NCBI RefSeq assembly: GCF_964059075.1
Contig: NZ_OZ060377.1
Location: forward strand, 186,001 to 250,000
DNA: 64,000 bases
Direction of reading: 5' to 3'
Source of the DNA: Buchnera aphidicola (Pterocallis alni)
GTDB lineage: Bacteria; Pseudomonadota; Gammaproteobacteria; Enterobacterales; Enterobacteriaceae
The stretch's first letter is position 1, and the number at the start of each line of letters is the position of its first letter. The notes beneath the pieces are model-generated. The model was not told the origin of the DNA. It did not search any database and saw nothing but the letters and a program-made list of their open reading frames with translations. Positions 41,249 through 52,900 of the stretch are shown one piece after another. The translations under genes were made by a program, and so were the position numbers.

Positions 41249-43963
41249 ATGAAAAAAAAAGATATTTTTTATAGTAAAAAAAATCATATAAACCATTTAA
41301 ATCAATTGTATATTGATGAAATATATACAGATTTTTTAAAAAATCCTCAAGGGGTTTCAATATATTGGAGAAATTTTTTTCAAAAAAATAAAAAATATTT
41401 TGTTCAAAAAAAAAAATTAATACATTTAAGACATTCTCATAAAAAATTAAAAAATTGTGACTTTACAATATATAAAATTATCCAATTATTCAGAACGCAT
41501 GGACATAAATATGCTACTCTAAATCCATTACAAGTACATCATAGTAATAGTTCAATTTACCCATTTTTATCATTTAAATATATTATAAATACAATCAATA
41601 ACACTAAAAAAAAAAATAATACGAAAATACCAAACAAATATAAAAAAATAAAAAAAATTTATAAAAAGTTTACAGATATATATTGTAAATCTATTGGTAT
41701 AGAATATATGTATATTGATTGTATTAAGGAAAGAAAATGGATACAAAAATACGTCGAGAATCAATTTACAGATTTTGTATTATCTAAAAAAAAAAAAATA
41801 CATTTACTTAACTCTTTAGTACACGTAGAAATATTTGAAAAATATTTGAATACAACTTTTCCTGGATCAAAACGTTTTTCATTAGAAGGTTGTGAAATAT
41901 TAATCACAACTTTACAAAATATTATATACTATGCAAGTAAGAAATTGTTATCAAAAATTATTATAGGAATGTCTCACAGGGGTCGATTAAATGTTTTAAC
42001 GAATGTATTAAATAAAAAGATTAGTACATTGTGTAATGAATTCTCTGATAAATATGTCATTTTACATAAAAGCGGAGATGCAAAATATCACATAGGTCGT
42101 AAAAAACACATTCAAATAAAAAAAAACATCATCACAATTGATTTAAAGTATAACCCATCACATTTAGAAATTATTAATCCTGTTGTAATGGGATCTGCAA
42201 AAGCTTGTATAGAAAAATATCAACATAATACAAATAAAATTTTACCTATTAACATTCATGGAGATGCAGCAATTATTGGACAAGGTGTTAATCAAGAATT
42301 AATCAACATGTCACAAACAAATCATTATCATGTGGGAGGAACAATACATATTATTATCAACAATCAAATTGGATTTACTACATCAAATAAAAAAGATAGT
42401 AGATCTAGTAATTATTGTTCAGATATTGCAAAAATTACACAATCTCCAGTGTTTCATGTAAATGTAGATCATCCAGAGTCAGTAATTTTTATTATTAAAA
42501 TGGCATTTAATTATAGACATATATTTAAAAAAGATATTTTTATAAATTTAGTAGGCTATCGTAGAAGAGGACATAATGAATCTGATGATCCAAGTGTTAC
42601 TCAACCTATTATGTATAAAAAAATCAAAAAACATCCCACCATTTGTGAAATATATTATCAATATTTAAAAAAAAAAAATATAATCAGTGTAAAACCTTTA
42701 TATCACATTCATGAAAAATTTAAACAAGAAATCAATATATTAAAAAAAAATCCTCATTATACATGTCACATAAAAAAAAAAAATCATATACATAAAAAAA
42801 AAAAAAATAAAACAATTAATTTAAAAAAAATAGCCATTCAAATAAATTCTATACCTAAAAATATTTATATACATAATCGGGTTTTAAAAATATATACTGA
42901 AAGATATCATGCAATAATGTGTAATAAATTAATTGACTGGGGGCATGCTGAAAATTTAGCATACGCATATATACTTTCGCAAGGTATATCCTGTAGATTA
43001 TCTGGTGAAGATGTAAGTCGTGGTACTTTTTTTCATAGACATTCTGTAATATTTGACCAAAATAATGGTATGAAATATATACCACTGAATAATATCAAAG
43101 GGATAAAAAAAAAATTTTATGTTTGCGATTCTGTATTATCAGAAGAAGCAGTATTGGCTTTTGAATATGGCTATTCAATTGATGCAAGTAATTCTATCAA
43201 TATTTGGGAAGCACAATTTGGAGATTTCATGAATGGAGCACAAATTGTTATTGATCAATTTATTAGTTCAGGAGAACAAAAATGGGGTATAAAATCAAAA
43301 CTGATTATGCTTTTACCGCATGGATATGAAGGACAAGGTCCAGAACATTCATCTGCTAGAATAGAAAGATTCCTACAGTTATGTGCTCAAAACAATATGA
43401 AAATCTGTGTGCCTTCAACTTCTTCTCAAATATATCATCTTTTATGTAATCAAGCAATGGAAAAAATTTATACACCATTGATCATATTTACCCCTAAATC
43501 ATTATTAAGAAATCCTCAATCTCATGTATATTTTCAACAAATACAAAAAAATAATTTTCAAACTGTAATACATAATTTACATTCAATCAAAATTCATAAT
43601 ATAAAAAATATAATTTTTTGTTCAGGAAAAATATATTATGAATTATTCAATTTTAAAACAAAATATAAAAAAAACAATACTCTTCTTATTCGTATTGAAC
43701 AATTATATCCTTTCCCAAAAAAAGATATATTAAATTTATTATATCAATATATTCAAGTACAAAATATCATTTGGTGTCAAGAAGAACCAAAAAATCAAGG
43801 TGCATGGCATTATATAAGTAATAAGTTAAAAAACAATATACCACCAAATATTACTTTTAATTATGTTGGTAGACCAAAATCATCTTCTCCAGCAGTAGGT
43901 TCTTTTTACATGCATCAAAAACAACAAAAAAAAATTATTAATACAGCTTTTAATATAAATTAA
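41249..43963 (+). CDS. sucA: 2-oxoglutarate dehydrogenase E1 component
   Basis: Thiamin-diphosphate decarboxylase of the 2-oxoglutarate dehydrogenase complex. 904 aa, E. coli 933. Conserved boxes: [68 protein letters not shown] (E. coli has His at the second R of RRHGHNE), [15 protein letters not shown] and [21 protein letters not shown]. Lys-rich inserts between about residues 470 and 530 are coded by A runs of 12, 12 and 14 (42667-42678, 42772-42783, 42794-42807); another of 13 lies at 41786-41798. All stay in frame. sucB follows after 13 bases. Confidence 0.97.
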   Translation: MKKKDIFYSKKNHINHLNQLYIDEIYTDFLKNPQGVSIYWRNFFQKNKKYFVQKKKLIHLRHSHKKLKNCDFTIYKIIQLFRTHGHKYATLNPLQVHHSNSSIYPFLSFKYIINTINNTKKKNNTKIPNKYKKIKKIYKKFTDIYCKSIGIEYMYIDCIKERKWIQKYVENQFTDFVLSKKKKIHLLNSLVHVEIFEKYLNTTFPGSKRFSLEGCEILITTLQNIIYYASKKLLSKIIIGMSHRGRLNVLTNVLNKKISTLCNEFSDKYVILHKSGDAKYHIGRKKHIQIKKNIITIDLKYNPSHLEIINPVVMGSAKACIEKYQHNTNKILPINIHGDAAIIGQGVNQELINMSQTNHYHVGGTIHIIINNQIGFTTSNKKDSRSSNYCSDIAKITQSPVFHVNVDHPESVIFIIKMAFNYRHIFKKDIFINLVGYRRRGHNESDDPSVTQPIMYKKIKKHPTICEIYYQYLKKKNIISVKPLYHIHEKFKQEINILKKNPHYTCHIKKKNHIHKKKKNKTINLKKIAIQINSIPKNIYIHNRVLKIYTERYHAIMCNKLIDWGHAENLAYAYILSQGISCRLSGEDVSRGTFFHRHSVIFDQNNGMKYIPLNNIKGIKKKFYVCDSVLSEEAVLAFEYGYSIDASNSINIWEAQFGDFMNGAQIVIDQFISSGEQKWGIKSKLIMLLPHGYEGQGPEHSSARIERFLQLCAQNNMKICVPSTSSQIYHLLCNQAMEKIYTPLIIFTPKSLLRNPQSHVYFQQIQKNNFQTVIHNLHSIKIHNIKNIIFCSGKIYYELFNFKTKYKKNNTLLIRIEQLYPFPKKDILNLLYQYIQVQNIIWCQEEPKNQGAWHYISNKLKNNIPPNITFNYVGRPKSSSPAVGSFYMHQKQQKKIINTAFNIN

Positions 43964-43976
43964 AGAGATACTTTAT

Positions 43977-45128
43977 ATGAATCAAATTAATATTTTAATA
44001 CCAGAATTACCGGAATCGATTCATCAAGCTACTATTATTAATTGGCATAAACAAGTAGGAGAAATAATTACACAGGATGAAATATTATTAGATATCGAAA
44101 CAGAAAAAGTAGTTTTAGAAATACCTGCATCTATTAATGGAGTATTAAAAGAAATATTATATCCAGTAGGGTCGATTGTCACTGGTAAACAAATTGTTGG
44201 TTACATACAAAAAACAAAACACATAGTTCAAAATAAAATTTATCCAAAAATTATCCCAAGTAATAATATAAAAAAAAATAATTACATCAATAATAATAAT
44301 GAAAAATATACTTTTAGCCCATCTGCTCGAAGAATGTATTCTAACAAAGATACAGATTTTTTAACAGATACAAATAATATAATAGATAATATCTCTAATA
44401 ATTGTAATGATAATCATAAAAAAAAAAAAGAAAACATAATAAAAGTTCCAATGTCACATATACGTAAAAAAATAGCAGAAAAATTATTAAACACACGAAA
44501 TAAAACTGCCATGTTAACAACATTTAATGAAGTTAATATGCAATCTATTATTCATATAAAAAATAAATATAGTCAAATATTTCAAGAAATACACCATATT
44601 AAATTAGGATTTATGTCTTTTATTATCAAAGCAGTATTAGAATCTTTGAAAATTTTTCCAATTCTACACGCACAAATTGATAAAGATAACATCATATATA
44701 ATAAATCTTTTGATATTAATATAGCTGTTTCTACTAAAAAAGGATTAATTACCCCAGTAATTAAAAAAGTAGATAAGATGTCTATGGCGGATATAGAAAA
44801 AAAAATTAAATATTTTATAGAAAAAGGAAATGAAGGTAAATTAGAATTATCAGATTTAGTAGGAGGAAACTTTACGATTACTAATGGAGGGGTATTTGGT
44901 TCATTATTATCTACACCGATGATAAATTTTCCTCAATCTGCAATATTAGGAATGCATGCTATAAAAGATAGAGTAATAGCAATAGAAAAAAAAATTAAAA
45001 TTGTTCCCATGATGTATTTGGCTTTATCTTATGATCACAGATTAATTGATGGGAAAGAAGCTATTGGATTTTTAAATAAAATAAAAAATATATTAGAAGA
45101 TTTTTCTAGAATTTTATTAAATATTTAA
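43977..45128 (+). CDS. sucB: Dihydrolipoyllysine succinyltransferase (E2 of 2-oxoglutarate dehydrogenase)
   Basis: Core acyltransferase of the complex. 383 aa, E. coli 405. One N-terminal lipoyl domain with the lipoylation site in [15 protein letters not shown], a peripheral-subunit-binding segment [12 protein letters not shown], then the catalytic domain starting [15 protein letters not shown] and ending with the active-site His/Asp in [15 protein letters not shown]. The linkers are shorter and Asn-rich. Lipoylation would depend on LipB/LipA encoded at 19449-21066. E3 is not in this window. Confidence 0.97.
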   Translation: MNQINILIPELPESIHQATIINWHKQVGEIITQDEILLDIETEKVVLEIPASINGVLKEILYPVGSIVTGKQIVGYIQKTKHIVQNKIYPKIIPSNNIKKNNYINNNNEKYTFSPSARRMYSNKDTDFLTDTNNIIDNISNNCNDNHKKKKENIIKVPMSHIRKKIAEKLLNTRNKTAMLTTFNEVNMQSIIHIKNKYSQIFQEIHHIKLGFMSFIIKAVLESLKIFPILHAQIDKDNIIYNKSFDINIAVSTKKGLITPVIKKVDKMSMADIEKKIKYFIEKGNEGKLELSDLVGGNFTITNGGVFGSLLSTPMINFPQSAILGMHAIKDRVIAIEKKIKIVPMMYLALSYDHRLIDGKEAIGFLNKIKNILEDFSRILLNI

Positions 45129-45194
45129 TATATATATACATTAAACAATATTTATAATAAAATATAATATTATAATTAATAATGGGTTATTAAT

Positions 45195-45890
45195 ATGAAA
45201 AATACTCAATTAGTACTTATGAGACATGGAGAAAGTACTTGGAATCAATTAAATCAATTTACAGGATGGACTGATGTAAAATTATCAGTACAAGGTAAAA
45301 AAGAAGCAAAATTAGCCGGAAAATTACTCAAAAAAAAAAAATTCATATTTGATGTAGCTTATACTTCCTTATTAAAAAGAGCTATTCATACATTATGGAT
45401 AGTATTAAAAAAAATAGATCAATCATGGATAACAGTAAAAAAAAATTGGAGACTTAATGAACGACATTATGGAAAGCTACAAGGGTTAAATAAAAAATAT
45501 ATATCAGAAAAATATGGGGAGAAACAAGTAGAAAAATGGCGTAGAGATTTTAAAATTATACCTCCATGTATCAATGTACAAAATCATGAAATATTTTGCA
45601 ATGACCCAAAATATAAAAAATTAAAAAAAAAAAATATACCAACTGCAGAAAGTTTGCAGTCAACTCTTCAAAGAGTAATTCCTTATTGGGAAAAAAAAAT
45701 TCTATTGGATCTAAATAAACAAAAAAATGTATTAATTATTGCTCATGGTAATTCATTAAGAGCATTAATAAAATATTTATCTAATATTGATGATAATGAG
45801 ATATCTAATTTACATATTCCTACTGGTATTCCAATAGTATACACTTTTAATAAAACAATTTCACGAGAATATACATTATTAAGTAATTAA
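45195..45890 (+). CDS. gpmA: 2,3-bisphosphoglycerate-dependent phosphoglycerate mutase
   Basis: Glycolytic mutase. 231 aa against 250 in E. coli: the body is complete (phospho-His in LMRHGESTWN, then YTSLLKRAIHTLW, LNERHYGKLQGLNK, IAHGNSLRALIKYL, IPTGIPIVYTF) but the protein ends SREYTLLSN, where E. coli continues about 20 residues. That C-terminal tail is flexible and caps the active site in dPGM enzymes, so kinetics may differ. A run of 12 A (45623-45634) is in frame. 66 bases after sucB. Confidence 0.95.
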   Translation: MKNTQLVLMRHGESTWNQLNQFTGWTDVKLSVQGKKEAKLAGKLLKKKKFIFDVAYTSLLKRAIHTLWIVLKKIDQSWITVKKNWRLNERHYGKLQGLNKKYISEKYGEKQVEKWRRDFKIIPPCINVQNHEIFCNDPKYKKLKKKNIPTAESLQSTLQRVIPYWEKKILLDLNKQKNVLIIAHGNSLRALIKYLSNIDDNEISNLHIPTGIPIVYTFNKTISREYTLLSN

Positions 45891-45973
45891 TACATATTTT
45901 AAATAAAAATATAAAATTTTTATAATTAATATTATATTATTAATATCAATTATATATTGTTAAATATTAATTT

Positions 45974-46936
45974 ATGATTAAAAGAATTGGAGTTTTAACA
46001 AGTGGAGGTGATTCTCCAGGAATGAATGCTGCTATTCGAGCAATAGTGCGTACCGGGCTAAATGAGAAATTAGAAATATTTGGTATATATGATGGATATT
46101 TAGGATTATATGAAAATAGAATGATAAAATTGACTCGCAATAGTGTATCTAATATGCTAAATAAAGGAGGTACATTTTTAGGATCATCTCGATTTCCGGA
46201 ATTTAATCAAAAAAATATACGTTATGAAGCAATAAAAAATTTAAAAAAAAATAATATAGACAATCTAATAATTATTGGAGGAAATGGATCATATATAGGA
46301 GCGAAAAAATTAAATAATATGGGTGTTTCTTGTATTTGTATACCAGCATCAATTGATAATGATGTTACTGGAACAGATTATACTATTGGTTATTTCACAG
46401 CTTTACAAACAATAGTAGAAGCTATTGATCGTTTACGAGATACATCATCTTCACATCAGAGAATATCAATAGTAGAAGTAATGGGAAGAAATTGCGGTGA
46501 TTTAACTTTAGCAGCAGCAATAGCGGGTGGATGTGAATTTATTATTATACCAGAAATTCCTTACAAACAAGAATTGTTATTACAAGAAATAAAAAATGGT
46601 ATTAAAAAAAATAAAAAACATGCCATTATTGCAATTACTGAATGTATTTGTAATGTCAATCAATTAGCAAAATATATTGAAATATTTACGCAACGTGAAA
46701 CAAGAGCTACAATATTAGGGTATATACAAAGAGGAGGTATACCGGTAGCATATGATCGAATTTTAGCATCAAAAATGGGTGCATATGCAATATCGTTAAT
46801 TATAAAAAAATATAAAGGAAAATGTATTAGTATTAAAAATGAAAAAATTATCCATCATGATATTGAAATATCTGCTAATCATGTCAAACAACAAAATAAA
46901 TATGAATTATTTAAATTAGCAAAAAAATTATATTAA
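45974..46936 (+). CDS. pfkA: ATP-dependent 6-phosphofructokinase
   Basis: Committed step of glycolysis. 320 aa, E. coli 320. ATP site [18 protein letters not shown] at the start; catalytic Asp in [18 protein letters not shown]; fructose-phosphate site [42 protein letters not shown] toward the end. The whole chain aligns to the terminal AKKLY. A GC stem-loop follows at 46950. Confidence 0.98.
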   Translation: MIKRIGVLTSGGDSPGMNAAIRAIVRTGLNEKLEIFGIYDGYLGLYENRMIKLTRNSVSNMLNKGGTFLGSSRFPEFNQKNIRYEAIKNLKKNNIDNLIIIGGNGSYIGAKKLNNMGVSCICIPASIDNDVTGTDYTIGYFTALQTIVEAIDRLRDTSSSHQRISIVEVMGRNCGDLTLAAAIAGGCEFIIIPEIPYKQELLLQEIKNGIKKNKKHAIIAITECICNVNQLAKYIEIFTQRETRATILGYIQRGGIPVAYDRILASKMGAYAISLIIKKYKGKCISIKNEKIIHHDIEISANHVKQQNKYELFKLAKKLY

Positions 46937-46949
46937 ATATATTATATAT

Positions 46950-46970
46950 GCCGGTTTATTCCGGCTCTTA
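46950..46970 (+). terminator. Rho-independent-type terminator after pfkA
   Basis: GCCGG (46950-46954), loop TTTATT, CCGGC (46961-46965), then TCTTATTATA. The all-GC stem stands out in this AT-rich region and sits 13 bases after the pfkA stop, so it is the most convincing terminator of the window. Confidence 0.75.
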
Positions 46971-47030
46971 TTATACTATATCATACATTCAAAAATATTG
47001 TAAAATATTATTTATCATTTAAAATAAATA

Positions 47031-47798
47031 TTATATTTTCAAATTATGTATCAATTGTAATATTTTAATAAATTTATGAAGTGAAATTGATGCACCCCCT
47101 AATAAAACCCCATCTATATCATCTTGCATAAAAAATTCTTCAATATTAAGATCATCTACCGAACCTCCATATTGAGTAATAATTTCATTTCTTTTAACAT
47201 TACTATAATCACTAATATAATTTTTTATAAAATTATTAATATTTTGAATCTCTCGTGCTGTTGCACTATATCCAGAACCTATGGCCCATATAGGTTCATA
47301 AGCAATTATAGAATTTTTAAAAGCATTTTCTCCAACATATTTTAATATATCATCAATTTGCTTACTACATATTAATTGTGTCTTGTTTTGTTTTTTTTCT
47401 TCTAAAGTTTCTCCTATACATAATATTGGAACCATATTTCTTTGTTTTAATAAAGAAAATTTTTTTGCAATTATTTCATTACTTTCATGATGAAATTTTC
47501 TTCGTTCAGAATGTCCAATAATAACATATTTTATTCCATTATCCTGTAACATATCCACAGAAATTTCACCAGTAAAAGAACCTGAAATATGTATATCAAC
47601 ATTTTGTGCACCAATAAAAAAATTTTTTTCTCGTATATTACTAGTAAAATGATGCACATATAATAATGGAGGAGCAAGTACTATTTTATAAAAAATAGGA
47701 TTATCTAAAAAATATTTTTTTAATTTTATAATAAATTTATCTACAAAATTATTATTACCATTTAATTTCCAATTTCCAATCACAGTAAATTTTTTCAA
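47031..47798 (-). CDS. tpiA: Triosephosphate isomerase
   Basis: Interconverts the two triose phosphates. 255 aa as in E. coli. GNWKLNG with Lys11, IGHSERRKFH with the electrophilic His, AYEPIWAIGSG with the base Glu, and YGGSVDDLN are all intact. Start is TTG at 47798: no ATG is in frame nearby, FTVIGNWKLNG aligns at once, and a very strong ribosome site AAGGGGGG precedes it. 136 bases downstream of rpsA on the same strand; ihfB, usually next to rpsA, is absent. Confidence 0.97.
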   Translation of the reverse strand: MKKFTVIGNWKLNGNNNFVDKFIIKLKKYFLDNPIFYKIVLAPPLLYVHHFTSNIREKNFFIGAQNVDIHISGSFTGEISVDMLQDNGIKYVIIGHSERRKFHHESNEIIAKKFSLLKQRNMVPILCIGETLEEKKQNKTQLICSKQIDDILKYVGENAFKNSIIAYEPIWAIGSGYSATAREIQNINNFIKNYISDYSNVKRNEIITQYGGSVDDLNIEEFFMQDDIDGVLLGGASISLHKFIKILQLIHNLKI

Positions 47799-47801
47799 AT
47801 A

Positions 47802-47809
47802 CCCCCCTT
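47802..47809 (-). promoter_or_regulatory. Strong Shine-Dalgarno of tpiA
   Basis: AAGGGGGG on the minus strand, three bases before the TTG start from the last G, and about five from the AAGGGG core. It matches the 16S anti-SD CCTCC region loosely through G-rich pairing and fixes the TTG as the start. Confidence 0.7.
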
Positions 47810-47818
47810 GATTCTATA

Positions 47819-47859
47819 AAGAAACTAAATACTAATTTAAATATAGTATTCAGTTTCTT
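47819..47859 (-). other. Long stem-loop between rpsA and tpiA
   Basis: Sixteen-base arms AAGAAACTAAATACTA (47819-47834) and TAGTATTCAGTTTCTT (47844-47859) pair with one A-C mismatch across a nine-base loop. It lies between the rpsA stop and the tpiA ribosome site. No T run follows on the minus strand, so an RNA-stabilising or processing role is as likely as termination. Confidence 0.6.
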
Positions 47860-47934
47860 AAAATATAAAAAATTTTATTAATATATTGCATATAATATTT
47901 TATATATTATAATACTAATTTTTTAAAATTATAA

Positions 47935-49566
47935 TTAAAAAATAATTGAATTTGATATATTATAATAAACATCTTCTTTAAATTTTTTTAAAAACATTTT
48001 TTTTCCATTTTCAATATTTGAATAATTTAATTCCAAACTTAGATATATCATTCTTTCTTTTTTATCAAAAGAATTAAACTTAGCCTCTATTAAATCTCCA
48101 ATTTGTAATTTAGATGAAATATTTTTAAAATTTATATTACCGATAATTTCATCAGATAATTGAATAATTGCTATATCATTAGAAATGGATATCACTTTCC
48201 CTGGAACAATATCATTTTTCTTATTTTGTTTAATATATTTATTAAAAGAATCTGGTTTTAACTGTTTAATACCTAAAGAAACTCTTTCTCTATCAAAATC
48301 AACTTGTAAAAGAACAGCTGTAATTATATCACCTTTTTTATATTTTTTTAAAAGACTTTCATCAGAATGTACCCACGAAATATCTGATAAATGTATTAAT
48401 CCATCAATACCACCCTCTAAACCAACAAAAATACCAAATTCAGTAACAGATTTAACTTTACCTGTTAAATGCATACCCTTTTTATGAGATTGAGCAAAAA
48501 TCATCCACGGATTTGGTTGACATTGCTTTAAACCTAAAGAAATACGACGTCTTTCTTGATCAATATCTAAAATCATAACTTGTACAGAATCTGCAATATT
48601 CACTACTTTAGTAGGATGAATATTTTTATTTTTCCAATCCATTTCAGAAATATGCACTAATCCTTCAATCCCTTCTTCAATTTCTACAAAACAACCATAA
48701 TCTGTTAAATTAGTAACTGTCCCATTCACTTTAGATCTTACAGGATAACGAGTTAAAATCGCATTCCAAGGATCTTCGCTAAGTTGTTTTAATCCTAAAG
48801 AAACTCTAGTTTTATCGCGATCAAATTTTAATACTTTAACGGTAATTTCATCCCCCATACTCACAACATCACTAGGATGTTTTACTCTTTTCCAAGCCAT
48901 ATCAGTAATATGCAATAATCCATCAACTCCACCTAAATCAATAAAAGCACCATAATCCGTCAAATTTTTTACTATCCCTTTAACTTCCATACTTTCTTTT
49001 AAATTTAATAATAATTGATTTCTTTCAGCATTGGTTTCAGATTCAATCACTGCTTTTCTAGAAACAACAACATTATTTCTTTTTTGATCTAATTTGATAA
49101 TTTTAAACTCTAATTCTTTACCTTCTAAATGATTGGTGTCTCTAATAGGTCTAATATCCACTAAAGATCCTGGCAAAAAGGCACGCAATTCATTTAATTC
49201 AACTGTGAAACCTCCTTTCACTTTTCCACTAATTACCCCTACTACAGATTGCGAATCTTGATAAGCTTGTTTTAATTTTATCCAAGATTCATGTCTTTTT
49301 GCTTTTTCACGAGATAATACAGTTTCTCCAAAACCATCTTCTATTGCATCCAATGCAACATCAACATAATCTCCAATTTTCACTTCTAACTGACCATTAT
49401 TATTTTTAAACTGTTCAATAGGAATATAAGATTCAGATTTTAATCCAGAATCTATCAAAACCATATCTCCCTGAATATCTATTACTGCCCCAGAAATAAT
49501 AGATCCGGTTTTAATATTTACTTTTGTTAAAGATTTTTCAAACAATTGTGCAAATGATTCATTCAT
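47935..49566 (-). CDS. rpsA: 30S ribosomal protein S1
   Basis: RNA-binding ribosomal protein that helps load mRNA. 543 aa, E. coli 557. Six S1 repeats are visible, at about residues 21-87, 105-170, 190-258, 275-345, 362-432 and 447-515; the third to fifth carry the full pattern (for example [24 protein letters not shown], split across GxVxNLTDYG-type blocks). Shorter only at the C-terminal tail. More GC-rich than neighbours, as for a highly expressed gene. Order aroA-cmk-rpsA is that of E. coli. Confidence 0.98.
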   Translation of the reverse strand: MNESFAQLFEKSLTKVNIKTGSIISGAVIDIQGDMVLIDSGLKSESYIPIEQFKNNNGQLEVKIGDYVDVALDAIEDGFGETVLSREKAKRHESWIKLKQAYQDSQSVVGVISGKVKGGFTVELNELRAFLPGSLVDIRPIRDTNHLEGKELEFKIIKLDQKRNNVVVSRKAVIESETNAERNQLLLNLKESMEVKGIVKNLTDYGAFIDLGGVDGLLHITDMAWKRVKHPSDVVSMGDEITVKVLKFDRDKTRVSLGLKQLSEDPWNAILTRYPVRSKVNGTVTNLTDYGCFVEIEEGIEGLVHISEMDWKNKNIHPTKVVNIADSVQVMILDIDQERRRISLGLKQCQPNPWMIFAQSHKKGMHLTGKVKSVTEFGIFVGLEGGIDGLIHLSDISWVHSDESLLKKYKKGDIITAVLLQVDFDRERVSLGIKQLKPDSFNKYIKQNKKNDIVPGKVISISNDIAIIQLSDEIIGNINFKNISSKLQIGDLIEAKFNSFDKKERMIYLSLELNYSNIENGKKMFLKKFKEDVYYNISNSIIF

Positions 49567-49670
49567 ATAAATATTTTATTATCTTTAAATATAACAACTA
49601 TTTCACATCATGTTTAATAGAGTAATTTATATATTCTATAATCATCCTAATTATAGAGAGAGTTAATCAC

Positions 49671-50339
49671 TTAGATAAACTTATTAACATAACTTATAAC
49701 ATAATTTAACAATTCAAAAAAAGTCATATTATCAGAATTAATAATTATAGCGTTATTTGCAGGTTTTAAAGCAGAATATTTTCTATTTATATCTCTATAA
49801 TCTCTTTTTTTCATAGTATTATATAAATCATTAAAACTAATATTAATACCTAAATTGTTAAAATCACACATTCTACGATGCACACGAGTAATTAATGTCG
49901 ATTGTAAAAAAAATTTTAAAATTGCATTAGGAAAAACAACTGTACCCATATCACGACCACTAGCAATTAATCCAGGTTTACGTAAAAATAATCTTTGTTT
50001 AAATAATAATACATTACGTATATATGCAATAGTAGCTAATTTAGAAGAAACAGAAGTTACTTGATGAGACATAAGATCTACATGTTTAATATCTCTATAT
50101 GTTAAACAATTTATATATCCATCTTGATAAATAAAATAATTCTCTAATTTATCAAGTATATATATATAATGTTCTTGAGAAAAATTACATTTATGTTTTA
50201 AAAATAAAAAAGCAATAATTCTATATAGTACACCAGAATCTAAAACAAACCATTTTAAATATTTAGATAAAGAAACAGATAAAATACTTTTACCAGAAGC
50301 GCTGGGTCCATCTATTGTAATCACTTTATGTACATTCAT
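49671..50339 (-). CDS. cmk: Cytidylate kinase
   Basis: Phosphorylates CMP and dCMP. 222 aa, E. coli 227. P-loop TIDGPSASGKSILS (E. coli TIDGPSGAGKGTLC), LDSGVLYRIIAF, GLIASGRDMGTVVFPNA with the CMP-binding Arg/Asp, and the lid RVHRRM then KKRDYRDINR. Lies 85 bases after aroA and 104 before rpsA, as in E. coli. Confidence 0.96.
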   Translation of the reverse strand: MNVHKVITIDGPSASGKSILSVSLSKYLKWFVLDSGVLYRIIAFLFLKHKCNFSQEHYIYILDKLENYFIYQDGYINCLTYRDIKHVDLMSHQVTSVSSKLATIAYIRNVLLFKQRLFLRKPGLIASGRDMGTVVFPNAILKFFLQSTLITRVHRRMCDFNNLGINISFNDLYNTMKKRDYRDINRKYSALKPANNAIIINSDNMTFFELLNYVISYVNKFI

Positions 50340-50424
50340 AATCTATCATTCTCATATAATTTTTTATATATAAAAAAATATTAAAAAATAAATTCTATAA
50401 TTATAATTATACATTATAATATAT

Positions 50425-51705
50425 TTAATGACTCACTTTTAATAATTCAGTAAAATATTTGGGAAAAGTTTTAGCAACACAATTGGGATTTTTAATAGTA
50501 ATAGGTGTACCAGATAAAGATAATAATGAAAAACACATAGCCATTCTGTGATCATTATAAGTATTAATATGAGAATGAAAAAATTTTTTAGGTGGATTAA
50601 TATATAAATAATCCTTACCTTCTTGTACTATAGAGCCAATTTTTTTTAATTCAGTACTCATAGCGTGTAGTCTATCTGTTTCTTTTACTCTCCAATTATA
50701 TATATTATAAATTTTACTCGTATCATTTGCAAATAATGCAAGTATAGCAACAGTCATAGCAGCATCTGGAATATTATTCCCGTCTAAATAGACATGTTTT
50801 AAAATACCTTTATAACATGTAACACAATTTTCTCCCCAAACAATTTTAGCTCCCATCATTTCTAAAACATCTAAAAATTTTATATCTCCTTGTATGCTAT
50901 TTTTATTTATTCCATGAATACATATTGACTTTCCTTTAATAGCAGCAGCTGCAAGAAAATATGATGCTGAAGATGCATCTCCTTCAATAAAATATTTTCC
51001 AGGAGAAACATACTGTTGATTACCTGGAATAAAAAAAGATTTGTAATTATTATTTTTAATATATACTCCAAAATCCTTGATTATTTTTAAAGTCATATCA
51101 ACATATGGTTTAGAAGTCAAATCATTCTTAATAACAATATTAGTATTGAACTTTGCTAAAGGAGCAGCTATTAATAAAGATGTTAAAAATTGACTAGAAA
51201 TATTACTATTAATTTCAATATCTCCTCCAACAAAACCACCCTTAACACAAATAGGAGGAAAATATTTTTTATTCATATATTTAATATTTGAACCCCCTTG
51301 TCGTAAAGAATCTACTAAATCCTTTATTGGTCTTTCTTGCATCCTACTATCACCAGTTAATACAATTTCTCTTTTTTGTAATGCTAATACTGCTGTTAAT
51401 GGTCTCATAGCAGTACCTGCATTACCTAAAAATAATGATAATTTATTATTATTATCAAAAATATTTTTATTACCTTGTATAACACAAGTTTTCTTATCCC
51501 AATTTATAACATAATTAATACCTAAACTTTTTAATGCATATAACATACACTGAACATCATCACTATATAACAAATTTTTTAAATAAGTTTTTCCGGTAGC
51601 AATTGCAGATATTAATAGTAATCTATTTGAAATACTCTTCGATCCTGGTAAATGTATATTACCATATATTGAAGAAACAGGATCTAAAGTTAAATAATTT
51701 AACAT
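50425..51705 (-). CDS. aroA: 3-phosphoshikimate 1-carboxyvinyltransferase (EPSP synthase)
   Basis: Sixth shikimate step, leading to chorismate for aromatic amino acids. 426 aa, E. coli 427. LPGSKSISNRLLLISAIA, LGNAGTAMRPLTAVLAL, DSRMQERPIKDLVDSLRQGG, and catalytic Asp in IPDAAMTVAILALFA are conserved; KETDRLHAMSTELKKIG and TYNDHRMAMCFSLLSL complete the PEP site. Operon with serC (42 bases) as in E. coli. Its product supports the trp genes in this window. Confidence 0.98.
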   Translation of the reverse strand: MLNYLTLDPVSSIYGNIHLPGSKSISNRLLLISAIATGKTYLKNLLYSDDVQCMLYALKSLGINYVINWDKKTCVIQGNKNIFDNNNKLSLFLGNAGTAMRPLTAVLALQKREIVLTGDSRMQERPIKDLVDSLRQGGSNIKYMNKKYFPPICVKGGFVGGDIEINSNISSQFLTSLLIAAPLAKFNTNIVIKNDLTSKPYVDMTLKIIKDFGVYIKNNNYKSFFIPGNQQYVSPGKYFIEGDASSASYFLAAAAIKGKSICIHGINKNSIQGDIKFLDVLEMMGAKIVWGENCVTCYKGILKHVYLDGNNIPDAAMTVAILALFANDTSKIYNIYNWRVKETDRLHAMSTELKKIGSIVQEGKDYLYINPPKKFFHSHINTYNDHRMAMCFSLLSLSGTPITIKNPNCVAKTFPKYFTELLKVSH

Positions 51706-51747
51706 ATAATAATTCCTTAAAATTATACTATATATAATACAATTTTA

Positions 51748-52839
51748 TTATCCAAATCTTTTTTCGAAGTATTTCATAAAATCAACCAATTTCCTTACCC
51801 CTGAAAATGACATAGCATTATATATAGAAGCTCTAAAACCACCTATAATTTTATGACCTTTAATAAATTTTAATCCAAATTTTATAGATTTGTTTATAAA
51901 CATATCATTTAAACTACAATCACGTAAACGAAATGTTATATTCATTTGAGATCTATTATATTTATCGATATCATTAATATAAAAATCACTTTCATCTATT
52001 TTTGTATATAAAAATTTAGCTTTTTTAGCATTTAATTTTTGAAAATATTGTACACCTCCCATATTTTTCATCCATTTTAAAACTAAACTAGATAAATACC
52101 AAGAAAATGTTGCTGGTGTATTAAACATAGATTGATTTTTAAAAATATTTTTATAATCCATAATAGATGGTATCAATGGATGTACCTGACCTAATAAATT
52201 ACTTTTTGCAATAATTATAGTAATTCCAGAAGATCCAATGTTTTTTTGAGCACTAGCATAGATTAAATCATATTTTTTAATATCAATAACACGAGATAAA
52301 AGACAAGAAGAAAAATCACCTATTACTTTTCTATGTATAAAATTTGGTTCTTCGTAAATTGCAACACCTTCAATAGTTTCATTAGGACAAAAATGCATAT
52401 AAGCCGAATTTTTACTTAATGGCCAATGATTCATATTCATGATAGAATATTTATTATTTATTTTTTTTTTAACAATAATATGTTTTGGTGTACAATATTT
52501 TTTAGCTTCTACCATGGCATGGTAAGACCAATATCCACTATCAATATAATCTGCTTTATTACAATTTCCTAATAAATTTAAAGGAATAGAAGAAAACTGC
52601 CCTCTAGCTCCACCACTACAAAACAAAATAATATATTCTTCAGGAATATTTAATAAATTTCTTAAATATTTTGTAGATTCTTCTACAACAGTATTAAAAT
52701 CTAAACTTCGATGACTAATTTCTAAAACAGAACAACCAGTATTCTTCCAATTTAAAAATTGTTTTTGTGCATATAACATAACCTCTGTCGGAAGCATACT
52801 TGGACCAGCGCTAAAATTATATATTTTTTTTTTCATCAT
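51748..52839 (-). CDS. serC: Phosphoserine aminotransferase
   Basis: PLP enzyme of serine synthesis. 363 aa, E. coli 362. KIYNFSAGPSMLPTEVM at the N-terminus, EISHRSLDFN, FCSGGARGQFSS, and PLP Lys199 in SAQKNIGSSGIT. The start has two consecutive ATG codons (52839 and 52836); either gives the family N-terminus. First of serC-aroA-cmk-rpsA. Confidence 0.97.
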   Translation of the reverse strand: MMKKKIYNFSAGPSMLPTEVMLYAQKQFLNWKNTGCSVLEISHRSLDFNTVVEESTKYLRNLLNIPEEYIILFCSGGARGQFSSIPLNLLGNCNKADYIDSGYWSYHAMVEAKKYCTPKHIIVKKKINNKYSIMNMNHWPLSKNSAYMHFCPNETIEGVAIYEEPNFIHRKVIGDFSSCLLSRVIDIKKYDLIYASAQKNIGSSGITIIIAKSNLLGQVHPLIPSIMDYKNIFKNQSMFNTPATFSWYLSSLVLKWMKNMGGVQYFQKLNAKKAKFLYTKIDESDFYINDIDKYNRSQMNITFRLRDCSLNDMFINKSIKFGLKFIKGHKIIGGFRASIYNAMSFSGVRKLVDFMKYFEKRFG

Positions 52840-52900
52840 TATTATATCATATCATTAATTTATTAAAATATTATATCCAAAAATATATTGATTATACTTA

